Positions 43,325-52,492 are shown, counted from the first letter of the stretch. The stretch: 64,000 nucleotides of DNA from Bombella pollinis (GCF_026385485.1 NZ_JANIDX010000005.1:146238-210237), one strand, 5' to 3'. Notes: a model not told the origin generated them from the letters alone. Program-made: numbers and translations.

Positions 43325-44649
43325 GCCGTAAGCCCCGCACCAAGGTGATTCATCAAGGCCACAAAACCGGGGAAGCTCGTCTCGATAAACGCTGTATCAT
43401 CAATATGGACGGGTTTTTCTGCCGCAAGCCCTAACACGGTAGCACTCATCGCTAAACGATGGTCCATATGGGTTTGCACATGCCCACCACCGGGGAGGCG
43501 GGCTTGGCCCTCAATAATCACATCATCACCTTCCACCTGCACCTTTGCGCCATTTGCCTCTAGCAACGCTACGGTGGAAGCGAGGCGGTCACTCTCCTTC
43601 ACCCGCAATTCGGCAAGGCCGCGCAAGCGTGATGTCCCCTCCGCAAAAGCACAGGCCACAGCGAGAATCGGATATTCATCAATCATGGAGGGCACGCGTA
43701 TGGCAGGTACATCAACACCCTTTAGCCGCCCAGCGCGCACATGAAGGTCCCCAATGACTTCCCCGCCCTCAATGCGCTCATCGCGTATCTCTAGTGAGGC
43801 CCCCATCTCCTTGAGGGTTTTAAAGAGGCCTGTACGTAACGGATTCTGCCCCACAGCCTCTATAACAATGGACGACCCCGGCACAAGCAACGCCGCCACA
43901 ACGGGGAAAGCCGCTGATGATGGATCCCCCGGTACCAACACATCCTGAGCCACCAAACGCGCTGGACCTTTTAGCGTGATGCGCCGCCCTGCCTCTGGTA
44001 GCTCCTCCACCTTCACCTCTGTGCCGAAATGACGGAGCATATTCTCGGTATGATCGCGCGTCGGGGCGGGCTCCTCCACCACGGTTTCTCCTTCGCAATT
44101 CAACCCTGCGAGCAGGATAGCGGACTTCACTTGGGCCGAGGCCACTGGCAAGCGATAATGCAATGGCTTGCCTTTACCAGTCCCCTCCACAGCCATAGGC
44201 AGCTTCTGCCCCGCACGGGTGACGAATCGCGCCCCTGTCTCGGCCAAAGGCACGCTCACACGCCCCATAGGCCGACTGCGCAATGAGGCATCACCTGTCA
44301 TGATGCTCATAAAAGGATGCGTTGCCAGCACACCGCTCAAAAGCCGCGCTGCTGTACCAGAATTACCCATATCCAGCACATCGGCAGGCTCTTTAAGCCC
44401 AGCTACGCCACAGCCCTCCACAACCCATTGCGTGTCCTTGCGTGTTACCTTGGCCCCTAAAGCGCGCATAGCCTCAGCCGTGCGGAGAACATCTTCTCCC
44501 TCCAATAAGCCGGTAATGTGCGTCCGTCCTTCTGCAAGGGCTGCGAACATCAAGGCACGATGGCTGATGGATTTATCCCCCGGCACACGGACCCGCCCCG
44601 CTAAGCCAGCAGGAGCAGAGGAAACTATCAAAGGGCGTTGTGCTGTCAT
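43321..44649 (-). CDS. aroA: 3-phosphoshikimate 1-carboxyvinyltransferase (EPSP synthase)
   Basis: A 442-residue enzyme of the shikimate pathway joining PEP and shikimate-3-phosphate. It shows RVPGDKSISHRALMFAALAEG, LDMGNSGTAARLLSGVLATHPF, the segment GDASLRSRPM, LPVASAQVKSAILLAGL, PGDPSSAAFPVVAALL, DEYPILAVACAFAEG and LRVKESDRLAS. The GNSGTAARL form with Ala rather than Gly at position 3 of the loop (GNAGTA in class I) is typical of class II, glyphosate-tolerant enzymes such as Agrobacterium CP4; this is an inference from motifs. No clear Shine-Dalgarno. Confidence 0.95.
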   Translation of the reverse strand: MTAQRPLIVSSAPAGLAGRVRVPGDKSISHRALMFAALAEGRTHITGLLEGEDVLRTAEAMRALGAKVTRKDTQWVVEGCGVAGLKEPADVLDMGNSGTAARLLSGVLATHPFMSIMTGDASLRSRPMGRVSVPLAETGARFVTRAGQKLPMAVEGTGKGKPLHYRLPVASAQVKSAILLAGLNCEGETVVEEPAPTRDHTENMLRHFGTEVKVEELPEAGRRITLKGPARLVAQDVLVPGDPSSAAFPVVAALLVPGSSIVIEAVGQNPLRTGLFKTLKEMGASLEIRDERIEGGEVIGDLHVRAGRLKGVDVPAIRVPSMIDEYPILAVACAFAEGTSRLRGLAELRVKESDRLASTVALLEANGAKVQVEGDDVIIEGQARLPGGGHVQTHMDHRLAMSATVLGLAAEKPVHIDDTAFIETSFPGFVALMNHLGAGLTA

Positions 44650-44815
44650 AATTTTACGTCACATTATCTCGGTTTAGAGCGTTTGATTCTGCGAGGTTAC
44701 AGCATCTAAAGGGAAAAGTCTGTCCCCTTCCTTATCATGAATGATTTGACAGGCGGGCATTTCGGTGGCATGGGCCAAACACTTCTCTTTTGTGGCAATA
44801 CGGGCTTCCAAGATT

Positions 44816-45112
44816 ATGGCAAAACCAGAACTCGGTCTGAAACGAACTTGCGTCGATTGTAATGCGCGCTTTTATGACCTCAACAACATGCCAGTTGTCT
44901 GCCCTAAATGCGGCACAACCCAGCCAAGCCACCTCTCCCGCTTGAAGAAAGAGGACGAGCTCGCAGACGAGAAAGACAAAAACCTCTCCCAAGAGGACCA
45001 CGAGGATGATGTGGACCTCGATACAGGCGAGGATGATGATTTGGATGATGACGATGACATCAGCAAAGATATTGAGGTCTCAACCGATAAAGATGAGCGT
45101 GACGACTCCTAA
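44816..45112 (+). CDS. FYDLN acid domain protein (TIGR02300 family)
   Basis: A 98-residue protein of the alphaproteobacterial TIGR02300 family. It starts MAKPELGLKRTCVDCNARFYDLNNMPVVCPKCG: a four-Cys zinc ribbon with the name-giving FYDLN, followed by a strongly acidic tail (DDVDLDTGEDDDLDDDDD). Function is unknown; zinc ribbon plus acidic tail suggests a nucleic-acid or polymerase partner, which is speculation. The frame is open back to 44765, but ATG 44816 gives the family's normal start. It is divergent from aroA and ends before a terminator. Confidence 0.9.
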   Translation: MAKPELGLKRTCVDCNARFYDLNNMPVVCPKCGTTQPSHLSRLKKEDELADEKDKNLSQEDHEDDVDLDTGEDDDLDDDDDISKDIEVSTDKDERDDS

Positions 45113-45180
45113 ATCACGCTCTCATGCTCATCCGGGGTCATGCCCCCCTAAAGGGGAGGCCCTTGCGCACCTCCCCGGCA

Positions 45181-45213
45181 AAAGCCGTATCCTCCCTTGG
45201 GTGCGGCTTTTTT
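45181..45213 (+). terminator. Intrinsic terminator after the FYDLN gene
   Basis: GCCGTATCC and GGGTGCGGC make a 9-bp stem (two G-U) with a 6-nt loop, followed by TTTTTT. It lies 69 bp after the FYDLN stop. Its right arm includes the GTG that could start the next gene. Confidence 0.75.
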
Positions 45214-45797
45214 CTATTGCCCATTTTCTAGGCTGCGCTGCCATTCCGCTCCCCATCATGGCACAGCCCACCGCAATAGCCACCCTCACCCAAGAGCTAA
45301 ACCAACGCGATAGTGCCACGGCTGTGTTACAACAACGCTGCCCTATCCCCATAACGGCACGCTTATTAGGCGCAGACGCTCCGGCTTCCCTCCATAATGA
45401 GGCACGTCATGCCCTCAACGCCCCTTCTGATGGCCACTTAACCACCCGCCATGTACTCCTCCTCTGTGAAGGTACGGCACTTTCCGAAGCGTGGAATCTT
45501 TACCTACCAGACCGCCTCACCCCACAAGCACGCACACTTTTAGCCGATGGTCATACACCCTTTGGCCGCGCTGTGGGGGAAGGGCATTTCTATCGCCAAC
45601 GTCTGAGTCGCCCTATGGGGAGCCTCCCGCCGCTTATCATCATAGAAAATCGCGCCATTCTTCGCCGCAAAGCAGACGGCAAGCCTTTGGCGTATCTGAT
45701 AGAACGCTATAACCGCGCGGCTCTAACGCCTGTTACAACGCCGGGGGCGACCAGTTTAAATGTTGTCCCCCATCAGGGGCGAGCATCTGCCCCGTAA
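45201..45797 (+). CDS. Exported chorismate-lyase-like (UbiC/UTRA fold) protein
   Basis: A protein of about 198 residues. With the GTG start at 45201 it has a short signal peptide (RLFSIAHFLGCAAIPLPIMA, cleavage before QPTA). The mature part resembles the chorismate lyase fold: RHVLLLCEGTALSEAWNLYLPDRL, GHTPFGRAVGEGHFYRQRL, then ILRRKADGKPLAYLIERYNRAAL. I cannot say whether it is an active lyase; export would be odd for UbiC. The start is uncertain: ATG 45258 lacks a signal peptide, ATG 45093 lies inside the FYDLN gene. A terminator hairpin covers the GTG. Its 3' end overlaps the convergent SDR gene by 65 bp. Confidence 0.55.
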   Translation: MRLFSIAHFLGCAAIPLPIMAQPTAIATLTQELNQRDSATAVLQQRCPIPITARLLGADAPASLHNEARHALNAPSDGHLTTRHVLLLCEGTALSEAWNLYLPDRLTPQARTLLADGHTPFGRAVGEGHFYRQRLSRPMGSLPPLIIIENRAILRRKADGKPLAYLIERYNRAALTPVTTPGATSLNVVPHQGRASAP

Positions 45798-46485
45798 CAG
45801 ATGGCAGCATGAGGAACATGCGGGCAATCGCCGCAATTTCCTCAACATCTGCCCCACGATGCAGCGGTGTACGCTGGCACATCGCCTCAAAATGCTCCAA
45901 AGACTGCCCAGCAGCCGGCAAGACCGGGCCGGGGCCAATCGCATTTACCCGCACGCGTGGGGCCAACCCCAAAGCCATCGTACGCGTCAAGCTCCATAAA
46001 GCAGAGCGCGCTACTGTATAGCTGACAAAATGCGGCGTGAGATTCCATACGCGTTGGTCCAACATATTCACAATCAGACCTTCAGCCCCCTCTGGCAGGG
46101 CCTCCGCCATGGCTTGGGAGAGCACAAAAGGCGCACGGAGATTTGGCTCCATATGTGCATCCCAACTCTGACGCGTCACACTGCCAAACTCATCCCGCTC
46201 AAACACTGATGCATTATTGATGAGCACCCCCAGCGTGCCAAGCTGGGCGATAACATGCTCCATCATCGGCAATAAGGCGGCCTCATCGGCAAGGTCTGCC
46301 TGCACCACACAGCCCCGCCCGCCAATCTGGCGCAATAGGCCTTCGGCCTCATCCCGGCTGTTACGATAATGGATAGCAACGGCAAATCCTTCCGCTGCCA
46401 GCATCTCCACCATTGCCCGGCCAAGACGCCGCGCTCCACCCGTCACTAACGCCACACGCGGCATGTGGGGCGAGAGACCCACCAT
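45733..46485 (-). CDS. SDR family oxidoreductase, pteridine-reductase-like, with Arg in place of the catalytic Lys
   Basis: A 250-residue short-chain dehydrogenase. The cofactor motif TGGARRLGRAM and the Arg in HYRNS suggest NADPH, as in pteridine and dihydromonapterin reductases (FolM-like); NNAS is present. The active-site YxxxK reads Y156-TVA-R160: the Lys is Arg (codon CGC at 46006-46008). The end has GQMLAPDGGQHLNW. ATG 46485 begins two bases after the recR stop, so it is cotranscribed with recR; ATG 46464 (MPRVALVTGG) is also possible. The last 65 bp overlap the convergent upstream gene. Substrate unknown. Confidence 0.75.
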   Translation of the reverse strand: MVGLSPHMPRVALVTGGARRLGRAMVEMLAAEGFAVAIHYRNSRDEAEGLLRQIGGRGCVVQADLADEAALLPMMEHVIAQLGTLGVLINNASVFERDEFGSVTRQSWDAHMEPNLRAPFVLSQAMAEALPEGAEGLIVNMLDQRVWNLTPHFVSYTVARSALWSLTRTMALGLAPRVRVNAIGPGPVLPAAGQSLEHFEAMCQRTPLHRGADVEEIAAIARMFLMLPSVTGQMLAPDGGQHLNWSPPAL

Positions 46486-46486
46486 C

Positions 46487-47083
46487 CTATAACGCCTTGC
46501 GTGAGGACATAGCCGCAGCCAATGTGCCTTCATCTAACACATCTAACGCCCCGCCCATCGGGACGCCATGACCCAACCGGCTCACAATCACCGGGTAAGG
46601 GGCGAGCTTTTCTTGCAGCCAATGAGCCGTTGTTGCCCCTTCCACCGTGGCCCCTAGGGCAAGGATAACCTCCTTCACCGCGCCTTGCTCCACATGCTTC
46701 ATCAAGCCCTCAAGGTTTAAATCCTCCGGCCCGCAGCCTGAAAGAGCAGAAAGAACCCCACCTAACACCTGATACCGCCCGCGATGCATCCCTGCACGCT
46801 CCAACGCCCATAAATCACCCACACTCTCCACCACACAAATGACAGACCCATCACGCTGCGGGTCCGCACAAAGAGAGCAGGGGCTACAGCTATCCAAATT
46901 GCCACATTCTGGGCAGGTTTGAATCGTCTGCGCGGCCTGCTGCATCGCCCCCATCAAGGGCTGTAAACGTGTCTCTGGGGCTTGCAAAAGGGCTAAGGCC
47001 GCCCGCCGTGCCGAGCGTGGGCCAAGGCCGGGTAAGCGGGCAAGACGAGTGATAAGAGCGTCAATCTCAGGGCTTATACGCAC
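46487..47083 (-). CDS. recR: Recombination protein RecR
   Basis: A 198-residue protein of the RecFOR pathway that loads RecA at gaps. It has the helix-hairpin-helix (RLPGLGPRSARRAALALL), a four-Cys zinc finger (CPECGNLDSCSPCSLC), a Toprim domain (VICVVESVGDLWALE, then EVILALGATVEGATTAHWL) and the Walker-like end with RLGHGVPMGGALDVLDEGTLAAAM. It starts with GTG. The order dnaX-ebfC-recR is conserved widely. Confidence 0.96.
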   Translation of the reverse strand: MRISPEIDALITRLARLPGLGPRSARRAALALLQAPETRLQPLMGAMQQAAQTIQTCPECGNLDSCSPCSLCADPQRDGSVICVVESVGDLWALERAGMHRGRYQVLGGVLSALSGCGPEDLNLEGLMKHVEQGAVKEVILALGATVEGATTAHWLQEKLAPYPVIVSRLGHGVPMGGALDVLDEGTLAAAMSSRKAL

Positions 47084-47105
47084 GGTCTATGATGGTCCTC
47101 ACTTT

Positions 47106-47429
47106 TTAGAAGGGCAAGTCCATGCCCGGTGGTAACTGCAACCCACCTGTCACCTGCTTCATCTCCTCAGCACTGGTAGCTTCAACCTTTGTGCGTGCAT
47201 CAGCAAAAGCGGCCAGGATTAAATCCTGCAATGTTTCCATATCCTCTGGGTCTGCCAATTTGGGGTCGATAGTAATGGCTTTCAACACGCCTTTCCCCGT
47301 CATGCTCAAACGAACAAGGCCATTACCTGCCGTACCCTCGATCTCCAAGCGTTCCAACTTCGCTTGGGCTTCCTTCATGCGGGCTTGCATTTGGGTGGCC
47401 TGCTTCATCATACCAGCCAGATTCTTCAT
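47106..47429 (-). CDS. ebfC: YbaB/EbfC family nucleoid-associated protein
   Basis: A 107-residue DNA-binding protein. It has the family pattern MKNLAGMMKQATQMQARMKEAQAKLERLEIEGTAGNGLVRLSMTGKG (as a coiled-coil then a beta sheet) and ends in the usual GLQLPPGMDLPF. Homologues form dimers that coat DNA. AGGAG stands 7 nt before the ATG. It lies 27 bp after dnaX and 22 bp before recR. Confidence 0.95.
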   Translation of the reverse strand: MKNLAGMMKQATQMQARMKEAQAKLERLEIEGTAGNGLVRLSMTGKGVLKAITIDPKLADPEDMETLQDLILAAFADARTKVEATSAEEMKQVTGGLQLPPGMDLPF

Positions 47430-47456
47430 AACATCACTCCTCCAAAAAAGGGCTGC

Positions 47457-49535
47457 TTATTCAAACTCATCCTCATCGGCATAATCGGCATCCGGTGGGG
47501 CGAACTCAAAACCAGGGGGGACATCCTCCCCTAATGGAACAATCATCTCTGGTGGGAGGCCATAATCATCCAACGTATGATCTCGCACCTCGCCAATTTC
47601 TGCTTTGGGAAAACGCTGTAAAATCGCTTTAACAAGCGGATGTTGCTTTGCTTTATCCTTATGCAAAGCAATAATCTCCGCCCCCTGCTCATCTAATGTC
47701 GGCTCCCCCGCCGCCTCGGAGGGCAGAACCTCCCACCGGCCGGGATAAAGCCGCTCTAACAGCGCGATAAGCGTCCGAAAAGCCTGCCTTTTACGCTCCT
47801 TATCCTCATCAGCAATGCGCAACACAACGCGGGGCGGGGCAAACTCTACCAAATGCCCCAAATGACGCAACACACCATGAAGATGCGCCTCTTTTTGCTG
47901 GCCTACCAACGCCACCATTTCCCGCCAGCTACGCGGCATGGGGGGAATACTCCCTTCCGCCTCACCTAAGGTCGGTTGAGGCATGATTGGTGCAGCAACG
48001 GTGCTCCCATTCTCGGTTGCTAAGCGCAAAGGCTGCGGGGCGGGGCTGGTTTGCGCCTCTGCCTCCATAGCAGACTGTGGCTGCGCCATCGCACTCCCCC
48101 GCACTACGGGGCCAGAAGGTACATTCTGCCCCTGATGAGACGCTGTAGAAGAAGGCGTTGCCACGGCACGGCTTGAGGGAAGCTGCTGTTGCCCCATATG
48201 CTCCGCTGGCCCTGCCGCCCCACGAGGTGACGCCCCACCAGATGGCCCGTTTGGGTGCGCTCCTCCCGCCGTTTTATGAAGCTCTGCTGCGGGAACCTCC
48301 TGCAACTGACGCACCAAATGTGCAGGGGTTGGCAGTAAACTTGCATGGCAGAGGCGAATCAAAACCATTTCGGCCGCTTGACGGCGGTCGGGGGCCATAT
48401 CGACCTCTGCCAGACCTTTCAGCACTAATTGCCATGCACGACCTAAAACGCTCGCCCCGACATGCTCAATAATCACCCCACCACGAACACGCTCCATCTC
48501 TGGCAGCTCGTTCCCTTCGCGCAGGCTAGGCAGGGCCTTAAGGCGCGAGAGCAGATGCAGCACATCCAGCACATCGGTCAGCAACACGCCAAGGTCTGCC
48601 CCCCGGGCATAGGCTTGCCCTGCCATGGTGAGGACCTCAGCCACCTGCCCACGCAAAGCCGCCTCTAAGAGGTCGAACACCAAGCCACGGTCTGCTAGAC
48701 CAAGCATATCCGCTACCGCAGCAGTATCGGACGCCCCTTGGGCAATCGCTTGGTCAAGCAATGACAACCCATCACGCACCGAGCCATCAGCTGCACGCGC
48801 GATGAGCGATAAAGCCCCTTCCTCCAGCGTTGCCCCTTCTTTTTGGGCAATGCGCGCAAAATGCTCAGCCAACATAGCTTGCGGTACACGTTGGAGGTCA
48901 AAACGCTGACAGCGCGATAAGACCGTGACAGGAACCTTCCGCAATTCTGTCGTAGCGAAAATGAACGTTACCTGCGCGGGAGGTTCCTCTAGCGTTTTAA
49001 GCAACGCGTTAAACGCATTGCGCGAGAGCATATGCACTTCGTCAATAACAAAGACCTTCGTCCGCGCTTGCATAGGGCGGAAGCGGGAGGCCTCAATAAT
49101 CTCGCGCACATCATCCACACCTGTGCGAGAGGCTGCGTCCATCTCCAGCACATCGGGGTGACGGTCCGCCAAAATAGCCTTACAATTAGGGCAAACTCCG
49201 CATGGCTCCGCTGTTGGGCCGCCTTTACCATCTGGCCCGACACAATTAAGCGCGCGGGCAATAATCCGAGCGGTTGTGGTCTTACCCACACCGCGCACCC
49301 CTGTCAGCATAAAGGCATGTGCCACACGCCCCACAGCAAAAGCCCGCCGTAAAATACGGACTAAACTCTCTTGGCCGATGAGGTCATCAAATGTTTGGGG
49401 GCGATATTTACGCGCTAAAACACGATAAGGCGTACCCTCCCCTGCCGAGGGAGCAGCCTCCAGCGGGGCAGCATCACCAAAAAAGCCTGCACCACCTTCT
49501 TCCGGGGGAAGGGGCAAAGCATCATCATCCGTCAC
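47457..49535 (-). CDS. dnaX: DNA polymerase III subunit gamma/tau
   Basis: A 692-residue clamp-loader subunit. The AAA+ part reads RPQTFDDLIGQESLVRILRRAF, Walker A GVRGVGKTTTARIIARALNC, a four-Cys zinc module (CGVCPNC), VFVIDEVHMLSRNAFNALLKTLEEPP, and sensor 1 FATTELRKVP. A Gln/Pro/Ala/Ser-rich linker (about 420-540) leads to the tau C-terminal domain. It starts with GTG. I looked for the A-rich slippery site that makes gamma in E. coli and did not see one. The SRP RNA gene lies 97 bp upstream on the same strand. Confidence 0.94.
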   Translation of the reverse strand: MTDDDALPLPPEEGGAGFFGDAAPLEAAPSAGEGTPYRVLARKYRPQTFDDLIGQESLVRILRRAFAVGRVAHAFMLTGVRGVGKTTTARIIARALNCVGPDGKGGPTAEPCGVCPNCKAILADRHPDVLEMDAASRTGVDDVREIIEASRFRPMQARTKVFVIDEVHMLSRNAFNALLKTLEEPPAQVTFIFATTELRKVPVTVLSRCQRFDLQRVPQAMLAEHFARIAQKEGATLEEGALSLIARAADGSVRDGLSLLDQAIAQGASDTAAVADMLGLADRGLVFDLLEAALRGQVAEVLTMAGQAYARGADLGVLLTDVLDVLHLLSRLKALPSLREGNELPEMERVRGGVIIEHVGASVLGRAWQLVLKGLAEVDMAPDRRQAAEMVLIRLCHASLLPTPAHLVRQLQEVPAAELHKTAGGAHPNGPSGGASPRGAAGPAEHMGQQQLPSSRAVATPSSTASHQGQNVPSGPVVRGSAMAQPQSAMEAEAQTSPAPQPLRLATENGSTVAAPIMPQPTLGEAEGSIPPMPRSWREMVALVGQQKEAHLHGVLRHLGHLVEFAPPRVVLRIADEDKERKRQAFRTLIALLERLYPGRWEVLPSEAAGEPTLDEQGAEIIALHKDKAKQHPLVKAILQRFPKAEIGEVRDHTLDDYGLPPEMIVPLGEDVPPGFEFAPPDADYADEDEFE

Positions 49536-49631
49536 GGCTGTTCTGGCCTCCCACAGCTCTCATGTTCTGGAAAAGACCACGCGGAGGGCATTTCTCTAAG
49601 CCTGCAGACTTTGTACCTCCAAAGCCTAACA

Positions 49632-49731
49632 GGTGGAAGACCGGACACCCGACCCGATACGATCTCACTACGGCTGCTCCCTTCCGGGCCTGACCGGGTT
49701 CGCAAGTCAACCGCCCAGGGCCGATCTCCCA
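49632..49731 (-). ncRNA. ffs: Signal recognition particle RNA (4.5S, small bacterial type)
   Basis: On the minus strand the conserved SRP helix 8 reads GGTCAGGCCCGGAAGGGAGC (about 49676-49695), with the asymmetric loop that binds Ffh M-domain. Flanking arms (GGGAGATCGGCCCTGGGCGG on one side, GTCCGGTCTTCCACC on the other) pair into one long hairpin of about 100 nt. Ends are approximate. Location just before dnaX is common in proteobacteria. Confidence 0.92.
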
Positions 49732-49772
49732 CGCGGCTTCTAGCATGAAAGGTGGGGGGGATGGCAAGCCCT

Positions 49773-51596
49773 TTACGGAGCGACAGCCCCACCACCGGGA
49801 TGGCGCGGGTCCGCCACCCCGTAAAACGGCCCGACCGCCTTAGCAGAAGGCTGCATACCCAAACGTGGCCCACCCACCAGAATTGCCTCTGTAATCCCCC
49901 ATGGGCGATGCGCGATGAAATGATACCCCATATGCTCCAACGTCTTTTGCACCTCGGGGCTAAGCGCGCCGCTCTCCATCTCCACACTATCTGGCTTCCA
50001 TTGCTCATGCAGGCGTGGGAGATCAACCGCTTGGGCCAAATCCAACCCGTAATCCACCACCCCCAATAAGCTTGAAAGCACAATGGTCGGAATACGCGAC
50101 CCGCCGGGGCTACCAGTGACCATAACCACCTTGCCCTCACGGCTAATAATCGTAGGCGACATGGAGGAAAGAGGCGTCTTACCCGGGGCAATCGCATTAG
50201 CCGCAGACCCAACAAGGCCAAACATATTCGGCTCACCAGGCTTGATGGAAAAATCATCCATCTCATCATTCATCCAAATGCCGGTCCGCCCGCCCATAAC
50301 GCCAGCCCCAAACCAACCATTGAGCGTATAGGTTGTGGAGACCGCCATACCTTGGGCATCAATAGTGGAGAAATGCGTTGTCTCATGCTTCTCCTCCGCT
50401 GGCTCCACCCCAGCATGGGCCACATGGCTAGGGCCGGGCTGACCGACAAACAAAGCATCGGATGAAATAGCATGATGCGCTGGTAAAGCTGCGCGAATCT
50501 GTGCCGCATAGGCGGGGTCTGTTAAATAAGAGACCGGATTTTGCACAAAAGCGGGGTCGCCAAGGTCACGCCTGTCAGAATAAGCATGGCGCATCGCCTC
50601 AATCTCGTAACGCACAGCTTGCGCGCTATGTAACCCCAACTGGGTCATATTATAGCCAGAGAGGATGTTCAGAATCTCACATAGCGCAACACCACCCCCA
50701 CTTGGGGGCGGGGCAGTCTCAATCTGATAGCCCCGATAAGCACACCGTATGGGCTCCATAAAACGCGGCTTATAGGCGTGGAAGTCCGCCTCTGTAAGCA
50801 AGCCACCCCCTAAGCGAGCCACACGCAAAATCTCCGCCGCAATCGGTCCGTGATAAAATGCGCGGTCACCTTGTTGAGCAATTAACGCTAAAGAGCGCGC
50901 TAAACCGGGCTGGATAAGCCGGTCCCCTACAGCAAGCTCTGACCCATCAGGGCGAAGGAAAATACTGCGCGCATACTCATCTTGGCGGAAATAATCTGTC
51001 GATGTATGCAAAAGCTCCACATCGCCTTCCTCCAGCACAAAGCCATCTCGTGCGAGAGCAATGGCTGGGGCCATATCCTGCGCACGGCTTAACCGCCCCC
51101 AGCGTTTACGCACAGCCTCCAACCCGGCAACCGTCCCCGGTACCGCCACAGCTTGCCAACCAATGGTAGAGAGGCCCGGCTTCACATGCCCTGCAGCATC
51201 TACATACATATCAGGCTGTGCCCGCAAAGGGGCATGTTCGCGGAAGTCGATAAACACAGCTGGGCCATGCGAGGGGCGAAGGGTCATAAACCCACCCCCA
51301 CCCAGATTTCCCGCTGCGGGATAAACGACGGCTAACGCATAACCAACAGCCACCGCCGCATCTGCTGCATTACCGCCTTCACGCAAAATACGCGCTCCTG
51401 CCTCTGAGGCTAAATGCTGAGCGGAGACCACCATCCCCCGCTCCCCTCTAACCAAAAGGCCGGGGCGGGTTGTATCTGGCCCATAAGCAAGGGGGTCATG
51501 GTCGGCACTAAGCGGCTCTGCTTGGCAAAAAGGCACCATGCCAACGCACAATGCCCCGATAACCAGCCGCATTGCTCTCTTACGCCACGCCATCAT
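49773..51596 (-). CDS. ggt: Gamma-glutamyltransferase
   Basis: A 607-residue periplasmic enzyme that cleaves gamma-glutamyl bonds, as in glutathione. A signal peptide (RAMRLVIGALCVGMVPFCQA) is followed by ASEAGARILREGGNAADAAVAVGYALAVV, GGGGFMTLR and DFREHAPL. The autoprocessing site is KHETTHFSTIDAQGMAVSTTYTLN, where the Thr of TTHF becomes the N-terminal nucleophile of the small subunit. The motif GSPGGSRIPTIVLSSLL is also present. Residue 2 is also Met, and its codon has the better spacing to GGGGGT. It follows map on the same strand after 15 bp, so they may share a transcript. Confidence 0.95.
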   Translation of the reverse strand: MMAWRKRAMRLVIGALCVGMVPFCQAEPLSADHDPLAYGPDTTRPGLLVRGERGMVVSAQHLASEAGARILREGGNAADAAVAVGYALAVVYPAAGNLGGGGFMTLRPSHGPAVFIDFREHAPLRAQPDMYVDAAGHVKPGLSTIGWQAVAVPGTVAGLEAVRKRWGRLSRAQDMAPAIALARDGFVLEEGDVELLHTSTDYFRQDEYARSIFLRPDGSELAVGDRLIQPGLARSLALIAQQGDRAFYHGPIAAEILRVARLGGGLLTEADFHAYKPRFMEPIRCAYRGYQIETAPPPSGGGVALCEILNILSGYNMTQLGLHSAQAVRYEIEAMRHAYSDRRDLGDPAFVQNPVSYLTDPAYAAQIRAALPAHHAISSDALFVGQPGPSHVAHAGVEPAEEKHETTHFSTIDAQGMAVSTTYTLNGWFGAGVMGGRTGIWMNDEMDDFSIKPGEPNMFGLVGSAANAIAPGKTPLSSMSPTIISREGKVVMVTGSPGGSRIPTIVLSSLLGVVDYGLDLAQAVDLPRLHEQWKPDSVEMESGALSPEVQKTLEHMGYHFIAHRPWGITEAILVGGPRLGMQPSAKAVGPFYGVADPRHPGGGAVAP

Positions 51597-51611
51597 ACCC
51601 CCTCTACCCCC

Positions 51612-52412
51612 TTAAACAGCGTAAGGCGGCTTTGTGTAACCACGCGGTGAGAGAGTAAAAATCTCGTACCCATCTTCTGTCACACCAAGCTGATGCTCAA
51701 ATTGAGCGGACAAAGAGCGATCCCGCGTCACAGCTGTCCATTCATCAGCGAGGACTTTCACATCCGGCTTACCGAGATTCAACATAGGCTCAATGGTGAA
51801 GACCATACCTGCCTCCAAAACCGTGCCCTGACCGGGCCGCCCGTAATGGAGAACACTCGGGGCTTCATGGAAACTACGCCCAATGCCATGCCCACAAAAA
51901 TCCCGCACGACACCAAGGCGATGCTTCTCCGCAAAGCTTTGAATGGCATAACCAATATCCCCCAGCGTTGCACCGGGGCGGACCTGCTCTATCCCCAGCA
52001 TAAGGGCTTGATAGGTCAAGTCGATCAATTTCTCTGCTTTGCGCGGGGGCTTGCCCACCACATACATGCGCGATGTATCACCATACCACCCGTTTAAGAT
52101 GGAAGTGACATCAATATTAAGTACATCACCTTCCTGCAAACGCCGCTCACCAGGGATGCCATGACAGACAACATGGTTCAGCGAAATACAGCATGACTTA
52201 GGAAAGCCATGATAATTCAAAGGAGCCGGTGTGGCCCCATGAGCTAACGTATAATCATGGATGATTTTATCCAACTCACCCGTTGTAATACCGGGGCGGA
52301 CATGCTCGGTAATCATATCCAGCGTTGCCGCGGCTAACTGCCCCGCCGCTTTGAGGTGCTTAAAATCCTCTGCCGTATAATGCTGGATATTACGCCCATC
52401 TTGAGAAGCCAT
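51612..52412 (-). CDS. map: Methionine aminopeptidase, type I
   Basis: A 266-residue metalloenzyme that removes N-terminal Met. The metal ligands are in the expected blocks: the D of LNIDVTSILNGWYGDTSRMY (two Asp), H of RDFCGHGIGRSFHEAP, the E of FTIEPMLN and E of SAQFEHQLGVTEDGYEIFT. No N-terminal extension, hence type Ia. It is followed by ggt and preceded by the D,D-carboxypeptidase gene on the same strand. Confidence 0.96.
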   Translation of the reverse strand: MASQDGRNIQHYTAEDFKHLKAAGQLAAATLDMITEHVRPGITTGELDKIIHDYTLAHGATPAPLNYHGFPKSCCISLNHVVCHGIPGERRLQEGDVLNIDVTSILNGWYGDTSRMYVVGKPPRKAEKLIDLTYQALMLGIEQVRPGATLGDIGYAIQSFAEKHRLGVVRDFCGHGIGRSFHEAPSVLHYGRPGQGTVLEAGMVFTIEPMLNLGKPDVKVLADEWTAVTRDRSLSAQFEHQLGVTEDGYEIFTLSPRGYTKPPYAV

Positions 52413-52492
52413 ACCGTTTGATAGTCCTTATACTTACTTAAAAAGCCCCTTACCCATGCACCCCTCTGGCAATCATCCTCATCACCACGAGA

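Noticed and set aside
47457..49535. Programmed frameshift in dnaX for gamma
   Set aside because: No A-rich slippery site at the end of the AAA+ region was seen; the Ala/Pro/Gln linker is continuous in one frame.
49532..50269. 245-codon frame on the minus strand across ggt and the SRP RNA
   Set aside because: It runs through the end of ggt and the whole SRP RNA gene in another frame, with a composition of chance (many Arg, Trp).
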